This document shows positions 35,445 to 48,123 of a DNA stretch of 64,000 nucleotides, one piece after another (within the stretch, counting starts at the first letter, position 1; the number at the start of each line of letters is the position of its first letter). The notes below the pieces were generated by a model. It saw only the letters and a program-made list of their open reading frames with translations. It did no database searches and had not been told where the DNA came from. The DNA is from Drosophila pseudoobscura. Taxonomy: Eukaryota; Arthropoda; Insecta; Diptera; Drosophilidae. The stretch lies in assembly GCF_009870125.1 (NCBI RefSeq), contig NC_046683.1:52033869-52097868 (forward strand). Direction: 5' to 3'. The translations under genes and the position numbers were made by a program.

Positions 35445-38400
35445 ATGGCGGCCTCCACTCAAGGAGAAATTCGAGTGGGTCCCGGCCACCAGGTAAACGA
35501 TGTCTATGTACGTACATAACTCTCACAAATCAGAAATTCAGCTCACGGTAACAACAAGAAAATTTAAAAAAAGCAACAACAAAGAACTAAAAAATTCAAC
35601 AATTATGCCAATGAAAAAAAAAGAACAACAATAAATAAAGAACAGATAAACATTTTTTTTTTATTGCGAAAATTGTAATTTATGTTCCTATTTTCTTTAT
35701 GTTGAATTTCAATGAATTTCTCAACGTAAAAATCGTTCAAAAATTGCCTTATGTTGTGTAGTCCTTAGAAGGACTTTGAAGAGGAAGTACGGCATTTCCT
35801 ACGCAGTTTTTAGTGGGGTTCAAAAACTCACAAAATAAACAAAAGACTACCAAAGAATTCTAATACGGAATGATTTTCTAATACAAATTTCTAATAAGTT
35901 CTATATTTCATTGGTGGTTAGAGAAATTCTCTTCCCCACAATATTTAGGCCTATTCCTTATACGTTTGTATTCTACAAATGTATTTCTATGCCAAAAAAG
36001 GAATAACAATGAATGAGAGACTGTCACTCTACCAAGAACTTTTCAACGTTCTTCTCAGTTTCTGGTTAATGCTTAAATACTTCCTTCCCTTCGATAAAGG
36101 GCTACACGAAGAGCAATTTGTTTAAATATTGTATGTCCTTCGGTTAAACTCTCTTGTAAATAACTCTTAAACTGTTTGTAAATAATTTTGCAATTCAAGT
36201 TCTTGCGATACAATTGGCTGTCTTCATAGTTCGAGTCCCTAATTGGTAGAAGTTGAACCAAAAAGAAAAAAAAAACAAAAACCACCGATCCCAAATCCCC
36301 TATCCTCTGTCCCGCTCCCAATTCCCAATATCCGAATGAAATCCGTAGCACACATTATACATTATTCATACATAATCATGCATTAGTCCTAAGAGTTTCT
36401 GTATCATCGTGTATCCGGAGGGAATCTCCGGAATCCCTCCTCGCAGCCTTCAGGTGTTGTCTTGTGGTGTGTGGATTGTGTTTTTTGTGATTGTGTGGAT
36501 TGTGTGCGTGTGTGTGACTAACAAAAACCAAAAACAAAAACTAAATTGAGCGCACCTGTCGTGTCGTGTCTGGTCGCGCTCGATGGAGTTGCTCTCCTTG
36601 GAGTCTTTTTGAACTAATCCCGAACATTTTCGTTTGTCTCCTATGACGACTGAAGGCAAAACTGCCCGATTATAATCCAATCTCAAGCTTCCCCATCGAC
36701 AAGGAAACCGATGAACGTGAACTAGAGGAATCAAGATGGAGTCCAGGCGTTGTGGCCGATGGCGATTTGTTAATGTTCTTGCGTGCTGCCCGCTCGATGG
36801 CCGCATTTCAAGGAATGTGTGATGGCGGACTAGAAGACGGTTGTTTGGCTGCCAGTCGCGACGACACAACAATTAACGCACTCGACGTGGTAAGTCCTAC
36901 TAAAGTACTATTATCCCATCTGATATATGCTCCATGCTAATACCCATCTTCTGTACAGCTCCACGATTCTGGCTACGATCCAGGCAAAGCTCTACAAGCA
37001 CTAGTTAAGTGCCCCGTTTCGAAGGGCATCGACAAGAAGTGGACCGAGGACGAAACGAAAAAGTTTATCAAGGGTCTGCGACAATTTGGCAAGAATTTCT
37101 TTAGGATCCACAAGGATCTGCTGCCGCACAAGGACACCCCCGAGCTGGTCGAATTCTACTATCTGTGGAAGAAGACGCCCGGCGCGAACAACAATCGGCC
37201 GCACCGGCGACGCAGACAGAGCGCCCTGCGACGCAATCGTGTCACGCGCGCAAATAATAATACACCTCCCAAGAAGGAGGACACACCGGAACCACAAACT
37301 GCGACGACGGCGGCGACGGCGACGGGGTCGGCGTCAGAGACGGCGAGTCGCTCATCGCCCGCTGTCTCCAAGGAGGAGAACAGCTCTCTCACCGAGGACG
37401 ACGCCAGCGAGTGTGACAGTGATTCGAGTCTGACCAACAAAAGGGATGAATCACCCTCTAGGATGAGGACGCGCAATAAACAACAGAATAACAACAACAA
37501 CAACAGCAATAACAACAACAGCAGCAGCAACACCACCACCAACAGCAGCAGCAGCAGCAGCACGGCCAGCAATAGCGGAGGTGGCGGCGGTGGTGCGTCC
37601 GTCGGTGGCAGCTCTGCGGGAGGCGGAAGCGCTGCTGCAGGCGCCACGGCCACCAACAGCTCCTCGAAGGATCAGTCCACCACCAACAACGCTGTGGCCA
37701 ATGGCAAGCGGCCCAAGCGAGGCTCCGAGACGCCCGATGCCGGCGGTGGAGCCTCCTCGGTGGACAGTCCCAAGACTCCGACCAAGGCTGTGGCCGAGAG
37801 TTCGGCTACCAAGCGCAAGGGCGGCAAACAGGACACGCCCAACAAGAAGAAGCGCACCGAACAGGAGCAGGCGAACGACCAGGCAGCCAATGCTGGTGTG
37901 GGAGCGGGCGGTGTCGGTGGATCGGACGAAAACATCAGCAGCTTGAAGGAGAAGAGAAAGCAGCAGCGGCCCGACAGCCCCGTGGAGAGCATGAACTCGG
38001 ACAGCAGGCCGGACTCTGTGCTGGACGACGGCGAGTCGAATACCACGGACACGACCACCGCCGAACAGCAGTCGACCAAGGACAGCAAGGAGTTGATGCT
38101 CAACTGCAAGGAGGAGCGGGAGATGGCCACCAACGATGGTGATGGCCTCCACCTGGAGCCCAAAACGGAGGAGAAGTCCATCAAGGCAGAGGTCGCCTCG
38201 GAGGACTGCAGCAAGGAGGCGCTCTCGATCAAGAACATGGACGAGGAGACGAACATCCAGGCTCCGAACAGCGTGGATGGGCTGCTGCTTAAGGATTCCC
38301 CTGCCAACACAATCCAGCAGGACTGTGGTGTGCCTCCGGTTAATACCGTGGCAGCGCCTCTCACCATGAAGGTGCCGACCATTGCCACCGTGGAGGCGCT

Positions 38401-39436
38401 GAATGCCTCCGTGGAGCGCAAGGAGGCCATCGAGAAGATGGAGACCTGCGAGAGCGATCCCGATCTGCTCAAGAAGCTGGCCACCATCAAGCAGGAGGTC
38501 TCTCCCCAACAGCAGCATCAGCAACAGCAGCAGCAGCAGCAGCCGCCCCAGCAGCCGCCGCAGCAACAGCAGCAGTTGAATCCCATATCCATTCAGCCGC
38601 CACCTGCGTGTCCGCCCACGGAGGCGGTGTATATCAAGAAAGAGCCCATGGACGATTCGATGGATGCCACCTGCAATCAGAACAGCAACGAACCGCAGGA
38701 CCTGAAGGTGAAGATTGAGATCAAGAACGAGGACTCGCTGAAGCACAACGCGGGAGGACTGCCGCTCACGGGGCCTGGGGTGCCGCCCACCTCCATGCAT
38801 TCCCATTCGATGGCCGGTGGCGAGAGTGGGCAGCCGCCTTTGGGTGAGCCGCTGCATCTGTCGCATCTGCCACACGGCCAGCAGCCGCTGCAGCCACCTC
38901 CCGCCAGCTATCTGATCGATGCCCAGCTGAAGTATGGCCCGCCGGGAGGACAACAGCAGCAACAACAGCAGCAGCCTCCACAGCTTCCGCAGCTGCACAG
39001 CGATCCGGCTGGAGCGGGCGGCAATGGACCACCCCAAGGCGGACCCAACACATCGCAAAAGTACCCGCCCGAAATGGAGATGAAATTCACGCCGCAGGAT
39101 CTCAAGTATCCGCCGCCACCGCCGCTGGACGCACTCAAGTACAGCCAGGAAATGCAGGCGGTTGCCGCTGCAGCAGCCGCTGCTGCCGCCGCCGCGGCTG
39201 GCAAGTACGACATGAAGTACATGATTGAGCAGCCCGGCAAGTATCCGGTGGAGTTGTCCGCCGCTCATCAGCCGCCATTGAAGCAGGGCTACCAGGATTC
39301 CCTCAAGATACCCGACGTCAAGTCGGGCTTTGGCCATCTGCCGCACAACATGGCCTCCCAGCTGGACGTGGCCCACAAGTACGGACCACCGCCGACGTCC
39401 CAGGAGCAGCAGCAGCAGCAGCAACAACAACAACAG

Positions 39437-39472
<36 letters not shown>

Positions 39473-42400
39473 TCCCAGCCGCCGGCCCATCAGGTGCCGC
39501 CGGGTGCCACGCCACCGCCGGGCATAGCCATGCCCAAGCCGCATTATCAGCACGATGTGCAGACGCCGCCATTGGGACGGCCCTTCGAGCCTGGAATGAT
39601 GCACAAATACGGAGATCCTCTGGCGGCCAAATATGGCCCGCCCCAGCCGCAGGATCTGAAGTATCCGATGCCACCAGTCGTCTCCGCGGCGGGACCCGTG
39701 GACGTGAAGCCATACGGCGAGAACCTGATAAAGTCCTCCCCGTATGGCCCGCCCCCAGAGAGCCCTATAGACGCCTCGTCGCGCTCGACGCCTGGCCAGG
39801 ACAGCCAGGGCAGCAACAGCAACTCGCAGCCCTCGTCGATGGCCCCACAGCCGCAGCAGTTCCAGTCGCCGCATCCCTCGCCTCACATGCCTTCACCCGC
39901 AGGCGGCGGCCTGCCGCCTGGGATGCATCCTCAAAATCTCATCCATGGCCTGCCGCCGGGTGGGGCCGGTGGACCCCAGCCACCGCCACCGCCCACATCC
40001 CTGCACCAGTCGTCGAGTGGTGCGCCGGGCGTTCCGCCGGGTATGCATCCGGGACTGCATCCGGGACAGCATTCGCAGATGTCGGTGGCCTCCTCGATGC
40101 CGCCCAGCTCGATCGGGATACCACCCACGCTGTCGACGATGGCGCCCTCGCATATGCATCCCCACATGCATCCGCATCATCTGCAGCAGGTGCTCCATCG
40201 GCCGCACGACATGCCACCCAGCATGCATCCGCACGCTCCGATGACCATGTCCCTGCAAGGACATCCGCAACATGGTCACGGACTGCCGCCCTCCCACGCC
40301 CCCCAACAGCAGCAGCAGCAACAGCAGCCGCCTGGAGGTCCCGCCGGCACAGTGCGCACTCCATCGCCAGCCCAGCATCCGCCACGCAGTCTGCACGATC
40401 CCCAGTCGCGGGAGCAGCCGCCCACGTCGCAGCCCTCGACAACGATGGCCGGATCCGGCGGTGGTCATGGCAATCCGCACCAATCCCCGCATACGCATCG
40501 CACATCGCCGCTGCCGGGACTGGCGGGGAATGGCCATCCGCCGCCGGGACTCATTGGCCACCCAATGCCCATACATCCGCATCTGGCGCATCTTCCGCCG
40601 GGTCATCCGGCCCATGCGGCTCTCGCACATCCCGGACACCATCTGCTGTCGCACTCGATTGCCGGTCTGGGGCCGGGCGGCGGACCCATCGCTCTGCTAG
40701 CGGGTCCCGGAGGACTGGGCGGCCTGCCCGAGTCCGCCCTCAGTCGTCGCACCCCGCCCAGCCATATGCCCCATTCGCACGTCTCATCGGCACCGAATAC
40801 GCCCCATTCGGTGGCCTCGATGACGTCCAGCAGCATGGCTCTGACTACCAGCACGGTGCCGTCGTCGGCCTTCAGCCGTGCCAGTCCCAGCGTTCAGATC
40901 TCGAGTGGAGCCGGTTCAGCCGGACCTGGCAGCAGCAGCAGCAACACGCCTGGCGGTGGCCAGAGCAACTCCTCGGCAGCCGCAGCAGCAGCAGCTGCCC
41001 ATCGAGCAGCCTCTCCAGCCTCCAGTGTGAGCAGCCTCAGTCGCCAGAGCCCGCTGCATCCGGTGCCGCAGTCGCCGCTTAGCCATCATCCCTCATCTTC
41101 GGCATTGTCGGCGGCAGCGGCAGCCGTGGCCGAGCGGGATCGCCATGCCCTGCTGCGACAGCAGTCTCCGCATATGACGCCGCCACCCGTGTCTAATGCC
41201 TCGGGACTGATGGCCAGTCCGCTGAGCAAGATGTATGCCCCGCAGCCGGGCCAAAGGGGGCTAGGAACGTCACCGCCGCCGCATCTGCGACCGGGAGCCT
41301 CACCGCCGGTTATACGGCATCCGCAAATGCCGCTGCCATTGCCCCTGATTGCGCCGGGAGGAGGCATTCCACAGATCGGAGTGCATCCCGGCCAGTCGCC
41401 GTATCCACATCCACTGCTGCATCCCTCGGTCTTCTATTCGCCGCATCATCATCCCTTCAACTCGCATTACGGCTACGCACCGTACGGGCCTGGTTTCCCG
41501 GCCTACATGAAGCCGCCTCCACCGTCGGGACCTCTGGATCCCGCCGCCGTGATGGCCGCCCACCATGCCGGCCTGCAGGGCCCGCCGCAACAGCAGCAGT
41601 CGCGACAGGACGAGCAGAACGCCGCCGCTGCTGCTGCGGCGCGAGATGCAGCCGAGAAGCAGCACCATCAGGCGGCGGCCGCAGCGGCAGCCCAGCAGCA
41701 ACAGCAGCAGCAGCAGATGAAGGGCCCGCCCCAGCAGCAGCAGCAGGGCGGTCCGCAGCCCAACAAGCCGCCGACGCCAAAGACGCCCCAGGGTCCAGGG
41801 GGACCGGGTGTGCCAGTCGGCATGGGTGGGCCCGGAACGCCGACGGGCCTGCCGCCGGGTGCCTATCCGGGCTCCCATATGCCCGGCTACCCGCCTGGTC
41901 CGCCGCACGGCTCGCCTTTTGCCCCGCAAGATGGTCAGCCGCACGGCATGAAGCCCACTTCCCACATGGATGCCCTGCGAGCACACGCGCACTCGGCCAA
42001 CTCGGCCGGCATGGGCGGAGGCCATCATCCAACGGAGCCATGTAAGATGGAGAGTCGACAGTGGTTAAAGAAGGTATTTTTACAGCATGTATTCCCTGTT
42101 CTTGCAGTGCCCATTGACATTGAGCCGGATCCGGAGCCAGATATACCCAGTCCCACGCACAATATACAACGTGGTCCCAGTCCCGAGGCTAAGCCGGACG
42201 ACACCGAATGCCATCGCTCCCAGTCTGCCATGTGAGTATCCCCAGAGACTATAGACTCGATTGAAAAAGATTGTAATGTTCGAAATTCCTTAATAGATTT
42301 GTCCGGCACATCGATCGCGGAGATTACAATTCCTGCACGAGAACGGATTTGATATTCAAGCCGGTGGCCGACTCGAAGCTAGCCCGAAAACGGGAGGAAC

Positions 42401-42509
42401 GGGATCGCAAGCTGGCCGAGAAGGAGCGCGAACGGCGGCAGGTGAGTGGAGCGAAGCAGAGTAGAACCTTTAGAGGATCCAGCTAATAAACCAATTCGAT
42501 CCCTGCCCA

Positions 42510-42541
<32 letters not shown>

Positions 42542-45434
42542 ACAACAGCAGGCAGCAGCCGCTCAACAGGCGGCCCAGCAGGCCAAAATGAAGGCGGAAC
42601 TAAAGCCCCCGTATGCAGATACGCCAGCCCTGCGACAACTCTCCGAATACGCACGCCCCCATGTCGCCTTCAGGTGAGTGATGCTGGACGAAGTGACTCT
42701 TCTATTCTTCTTCCTTCTTCAGCCTCTGGTGTTAGGATTCCGTTTCAGTTCTTTTCCCCTCTTTTCCCTCCCCCATTTGCTCTTTCTTTATGTTGTGAGA
42801 GTCCGTTGAGTGACGTTGATTCTTGATTGTAATTATTTCAATATTCAATTTCAGTCCTGTTGAGCAGATGGTGCCATATCATCATCCAATGGGCCCCATG
42901 TACAGAGAGAGGTACAGTACCACAAAAAAGCCTGAAAGATCGACTCAACTGCACCATAATGCACCAATACACCCCCCCACCCAATACCAAACCATTCATC
43001 CAACTACTCCATCTCCACATATACCTTAAACACACATCCTCATAATGGAGTTCTTGTCCAAAAGAAATTGATAAGAAACAGTGCGTTACAGAACATAAGA
43101 ATCAACTTTAATCGATTGAAAGTTAACGAGTAAAAGAAGTATATGGATTATAAATGGATATGATGATATTGTTCGATACTCAACTCAAAAAAATGGGAGA
43201 TCTAACCCTGTTCGTGACTACCAGACCCATTGATCCCATCCAAACCTCTACCATTGCTTCAAAATTTATTCTTCGACAAACTACGCCAGCCAGAAGCACA
43301 AGCGAAAGGTTCCCAAGTGAAGAACCTCTCTGAAGAACTACCTCTCTCCTTCTCTGTCTTTTGGTATCGATGTTCTACAAAGATCTCTCCGCGATCTCTC
43401 TCAATTTTGCTCGCACTTGTCATGAGAGATGGGAAAAACAGACAGAAAGAGAGGAACCACGAGCGCTAGTTATCTTCTAATGTTGATTGTTGCACCACAT
43501 AATGACCTATTTTATTCGAATTTTAGAATATTTTATCTGTTCCATTTTTCCTGTACTGTCTTGTATTCCGCTACATCTGACTCTCTCTATTTTACTCTTC
43601 TCACAGCAACACCAGCTGTGTTGCTATTTCGCTCTCCTCCGCCAGGGGCGCACACTGCACGAGGAATAATGTGATAGAGAGAGAGAGTGAGAGAGAATTA
43701 GTAAGCGCTTGAAAGGGATAGCGTAGCCATAGCAAAATTCAAAGCATCGATTGCTTTCCATAATATTCCAAAACTGATTTTAATGATCATACAAATTTTC
43801 AGATATATTTTAAAATAATTTCTGAAACGCACTGATATAGTAAAACCGCACCACAACCTCCTATCCCAGCCCCCGCAGCTTTTTAAGAAATCTTTATGAT
43901 TTGGTATCCCAAAAGCCGTCAAAATTCACGCTTGTGTTGATTATCATTTGCCAATGCACCGTCCCACTCCATGCCATAACCAACACACACACACACATTG
44001 ATATATCCTATTGCTGGACTGCCCCTACATCCATCCCCGTGCTCATTCGGTGTATTTCGACTTATTGCAGGGAACTGGAAGAGATCAAGAACGCACAAGC
44101 CGCCGCGGCGAGTCAATCCCGCCTCGATCCGCACTGGATGGAGTACTACAGACGGTTGGTTATCATCATCATTTATGCTTAATTAATATTGTTTATTAAT
44201 ACATGTATATTCTTGTATTTTTGCAGCGGCATACATCCCTCACAGTTCCCACTCTATGCGAATCCGGCGATATCGCAGATGGAGAGGGAACGTTTGGGTA
44301 TACCGCCACCGCATCACGTAGGCCTTGATCCGGGCGAGCACATGGTGCGTATGGTAGGCCACACTTCTTTTTATACTACTATTATTCCATATTCATATTC
44401 ACAAGATCAATCGTATTTGGAACGAACCACAAAACCACAAATCGAATCACTCTGTTGTCCACTTTGTCAGCTATCTCTCACAAACATGTTTAACCACATA
44501 AGCAGAGATGCTATAAGTCTTCCAAGTTGCAATCCAATCCAATCAAAATCAAAACCAAAACCCCATACCCAGCACGTGTACGAGTACTGTCTGTCATGCT
44601 GTGTTCATTTTTGTGCTAACCATACTCTTTGCCATGCCATGCTTGCCTCTTCTCTAACTTGGGGGGAGGCGCCTAACCATCAGTCGCGCCATCTAACCCG
44701 CCATCTAACTCAACAAAAACTCAAAACAACGCATTAAAATACATTAAAAAAAAAACCAACCAATCTTCTACTGTTGGCATTCCACAAATGCAGCACTGGC
44801 TCTTCTCTTTTGAAACTTTCTACGATATTCAATAATTTTCAGATACGATTGACGAGAGAATATCATGCACACTCTCATACTCATTTACATTTGCCTTTGC
44901 ATCCACAGCCGCAACCACCGGAGGCCGGTTTCCAACTGCCACGTGAGTTTGTATAGCCTCAAGAGGTTCCCCCCAAACCCCTGCTATGTTTCCATTAATA
45001 AGTACACCAATAACTGATATTTTCTCTACTCTTTCTCCTTTTCCGTCGTGCTACTTACTTACTGCAGCGAATGTTGGCCAATATCCACGCCCAAATATGC
45101 TTATACCTAGGGAGCCGCACTCGGATGTCCTGCTGCGCATGTCCTATGCCGATCAACTACAGGTTTCCCAAATCCAAAATTAATATCCTAACTCATTAAT
45201 TACATATATACAGTATTTGCAGGCCGCCGAGTTCCAGCGACAATCGCTGCACGATCAATACTTTAGGTGAGTCAATATCCCCACTCAAATCCAAATTCAA
45301 GTTCAAACCAGGCCCCATTCTCCTCCACCTCATTGACATTTGGGTTAATCATTATCTTGAGTTTGTGCTTTCGTTTCCGTTTTATCATCAACCACCTCTC
45401 TCTATATCATCCCCACAGACAACGGCCCAGATAA
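35445..45434 (+). CDS. Grunge / Atrophin transcriptional co-repressor (2108 aa, 13 coding exons)
   Basis: Exons: 35445-35492, 36656-36889, 36959-42041, 42108-42231, 42297-42441, 42513-42673, 42855-42911, 44071-44154, 44227-44353, 44843-44942, 45068-45162, 45214-45266, 45419-45434. They sum to 6327 nt and every junction keeps frame. The ELM2-type region is residues 8-95 (Ala-Lys-Leu-Pro-Asp-Tyr across the exon 1-2 junction). The SANT domain is 119-170 (Lys-Lys-Trp-Thr-Glu-Asp-Glu at its start). A long low-complexity centre follows, with Asn, Gln and Pro/His tracts, poly-Ala at about 39170 and 22 Gln at residues 911-932. The conserved C-terminal atrophin region (from about residue 1789) has Phe-Val-Arg-His-Ile-Asp-Arg-Gly and a Lys/Arg/Glu helix. 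Known family role: nuclear co-repressor recruiting histone deacetylase and G9a, working with Tailless and Even-skipped, and binding Fat cadherin. Melanogaster Atrophin is near 1970 residues. The ATG has an in-frame stop three codons upstream. Donors at 44155 (GTTGGT) and 45163 (GTTTCC) are weak. Confidence 0.96.
42042..42107 (+). other. Grunge intron 3: 66 nt, multiple of three, no stop
   Basis: Donor GTAAGA and acceptor TTGCAG. Retention would add 22 residues between the Glu-Pro and Leu-Pro-Ile-Asp of the conserved region without breaking the frame. Confidence 0.85.
45163..45222 (+). other. Grunge intron 11 with tandem acceptors
   Basis: The intron ends at CAG 45211-45213. A second CAG follows nine bases later (45220-45222), so use of the distal acceptor would drop Tyr-Leu-Gln in frame. 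The donor GTTTCC departs from consensus. Confidence 0.55.
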
Positions 45435-45818
45435 GTGGACAGGCGGCAATTGTAGAGACCAAGCAACTGAACAAAGAACATACTCCCTGGCCCACCCACC
45501 CCCTGAGGCCGTGAGGAAATGCTTTGTGTGATTTTTGTGTTCAAACGTTTTACATTTTGTTTTCCACAAACACTCCATAATATCATCCTCGACAAGAACA
45601 ACAACCAGAACCAGAACCAGAACAATAGCAGAGACAACGTATGGCATCTCGAGCACATCCAGAAACTAAGCGAACTTTAAGTTGCGCAACGTCCTTTCAT
45701 GATTTTATGTGAGAAGTTAGTACATTTCACCATTCATTCACTGTACTCCACTGCATTCCCCCCCTCTCTCACCCTACTGAGAATAACACATAACATACTT
45801 TAAACTTGGAGCTAATCT

Positions 45819-45843
45819 ATAATATATATATATATATATATAT
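45819..45843. repeat. (AT)n microsatellite
   Basis: About eleven AT dinucleotides in the 3' UTR of Grunge. Confidence 0.95.
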
Positions 45844-47162
45844 GTTTAAATGTATCTGTATTTTTTTGTATGGCACAGAAATCAGCTGCGTTGATGGGGA
45901 TCATCGGATATTGGATCTCGAAAGACTACTACAACAACACCCACACGAACACCACGAGACACCAGACACCACTTACTGACCAAGGCATACAGAATCAAAA
46001 GAGAAAAAACCTTCAACTACAAGAAAAGCAACTACAAAACTAAACTAGACAAAAAAAAACACGATGGTCGCAATATTTTAAGTATCCTCTTTATAGTGTA
46101 TAGTGTTAAATTCTAAAACCTAAACCAACAAGATGTTAAATATCGTTTAAGATTACAAAACTGATAAGGGCAATGGAACAAACCAACCAACAAACAAATA
46201 ACAAAAAACATGGCACACACAAACTTTTTTTGAGGTCTTCAAGCCACGAGTAAAAATGTGCAGCACTTTGACTAAGATCTTTACGGATAGGCACGAATTG
46301 ATCAGATAACTAAGCAAAAACCAACCAAAATACTTGCTGCAGGAGGCAAGGTACATACAAATATTAGTATAGGAAAAGTAAAGGAGTGGAGTTAAAGGAG
46401 CTTCAATGGCAAAGAAGAGTTCACAGAATTAATTTCTGATTGAGACATCAAAATGGATATTTATATTCGAGTGTATTGTACAAACGGGTTCGCGGACATG
46501 GATTTTCTTTTTTGACAAAAAAACACTTGTACACTCTACTGGGCATAGATACTACGAAAGAGTATAATTTAAATGTACTTCCACAAAGCCACAAATGAAC
46601 TAATCTAATTTATGGATCGAATGATCGTACGATTGCTGCTTAATTTTTTCGACTGCTTAGCTAAAGACGAACGGAATCCAGTTTACCGATTCCTGTAGTC
46701 CCTAGGGTGTTATATTTGTGTTAGCCTAGAGCCAGCTTTGCTTACCCACTAATTGCTACTCATTAATTTATTTTATTTTTTTTTATGACTAGAGTATTAT
46801 ATAGAATGGGGCAACAGTTTTGTAAAAAGTGCATAATAAATAACGGAATATTGATTATGGGTATTATATGTGAATGATTTGATGCTGCACAGAAAATGAA
46901 TCGTGTCTGTAGGACAAGAGATGGACGCATTTGAAGCAGCTGCAATTTATCGTGTGCTTAATTTATATTAGTAATTTATACAATTTACGATACGCAAAAA
47001 GGATCCATTATATGCATAAAAAATATATTTAAAAAAGAAAAAAGGTTTATATTAAATATAAGGCCAACAAAGGAAATGAAAATGAATGGCGCGATAATAA
47101 GGAAAGGAACGAAGGAGGGAGCATAAATTATAAACTAAACAAAAAAAGAACGCATATTTTTA

Positions 47163-47168
47163 AATAAA
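47163..47168 (+). terminator. Distal poly(A) signal of Grunge
   Basis: AATAAA followed by a GTTTTTTTT tract, fitting a U-rich downstream element. The plus-strand transcript would end close to 47185. Confidence 0.55.
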
Positions 47169-47178
47169 GTTTTTTTTT

Positions 47179-47184
47179 TTTATT
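47179..47184 (-). terminator. Candidate poly(A) signal of the TTC28 orthologue
   Basis: TTTATT on the plus strand is AATAAA on the minus strand, only ten bases beyond the Grunge signal. Another TTTATT lies near 47263, so the exact end of the minus-strand transcript is open. Confidence 0.4.
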
Positions 47185-48123
47185 TCACATTTTGAATATA
47201 CACATTGATATAAATATATTGTAGCTATATATGTAATGTAGTTATATATACATTAAATTAAAGTTTATTGTAGAATTGTCTTGCAGCATATTCAATGGCA
47301 CACACACACAGACACATATGGGAAAACCAACCATTTTTTGCGTAGTTAACATTTAAGATTGTAAAGTGAAAAATCCAGGCATACATATTTATATATACAA
47401 AACCACCCGCCCCAAAACACACACACCCCCACACACACACACACACAAAATGCAGCTATATATTTGCATATGCTATATATGCATACATATATACATATAT
47501 ATACAAAATATAAGGCATAAAAATTCATTTACAACTTGATGATAAAACACACACACAAAACATAAATTATTGAAACCTGTAAAAACTAAGTAAACAAAAT
47601 AAAATTAGTTACATTAGTTACAAAATCCGAGAAAATGTCTTCATTTAACAATTTCTCCTCTTCCCGTTTTGGAGACCCCCCGCAAACACATGCATACATA
47701 GCATATATAGACTCCATTTTTAGTTTATCTGTGACACTAGGAATTTTAGAGGAACAAAAAGATAAATTACCTGTGTGGCACATTTCCCACTGAGTGGAGG
47801 ATGGATTTCTTTTCCGTTTTAGGCAGACTACATTCCCAGTCCGTAAAATAAACGAGTACAAATTAGAGACTACAAGAGTCTCTCTCCTCTTGAGTATAGC
47901 CTGGTGCTTTAAATAAACTGCAGGTTTTCCATATAACATTTTATATTTGTGCTAAATAGATAACCTAATTGTATAAAGTTTCTTAGCTTAGGGATGACCT
48001 TATTTCACAATGGTTTAAATAATTGAGTACTCTTTAATCAGTGGCTTGGTTATAAAGATACAAAAAATTCATAAAAGGCATTCGGTAAATATAATAATAA
48101 ATATAGCTAAGTATCAAGCAAGT

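Larger units (their letters stand above)
45435..47175 (+). other. 3' UTR of Grunge
   Basis: About 1.7 kb of AT-rich DNA with an (AT)n run at 45819-45843. AATAAA at about 46827 and at 47163 are candidate poly(A) signals. No coding potential. Confidence 0.6.

Noticed and set aside
37451..39886. 811-residue open frame on the minus strand
   Set aside because: It is the antisense of the long Grunge exon. Its Leu- and Arg-rich, low-complexity composition comes from reading CAG/CAA repeats backwards, and there is no independent splice or domain evidence.
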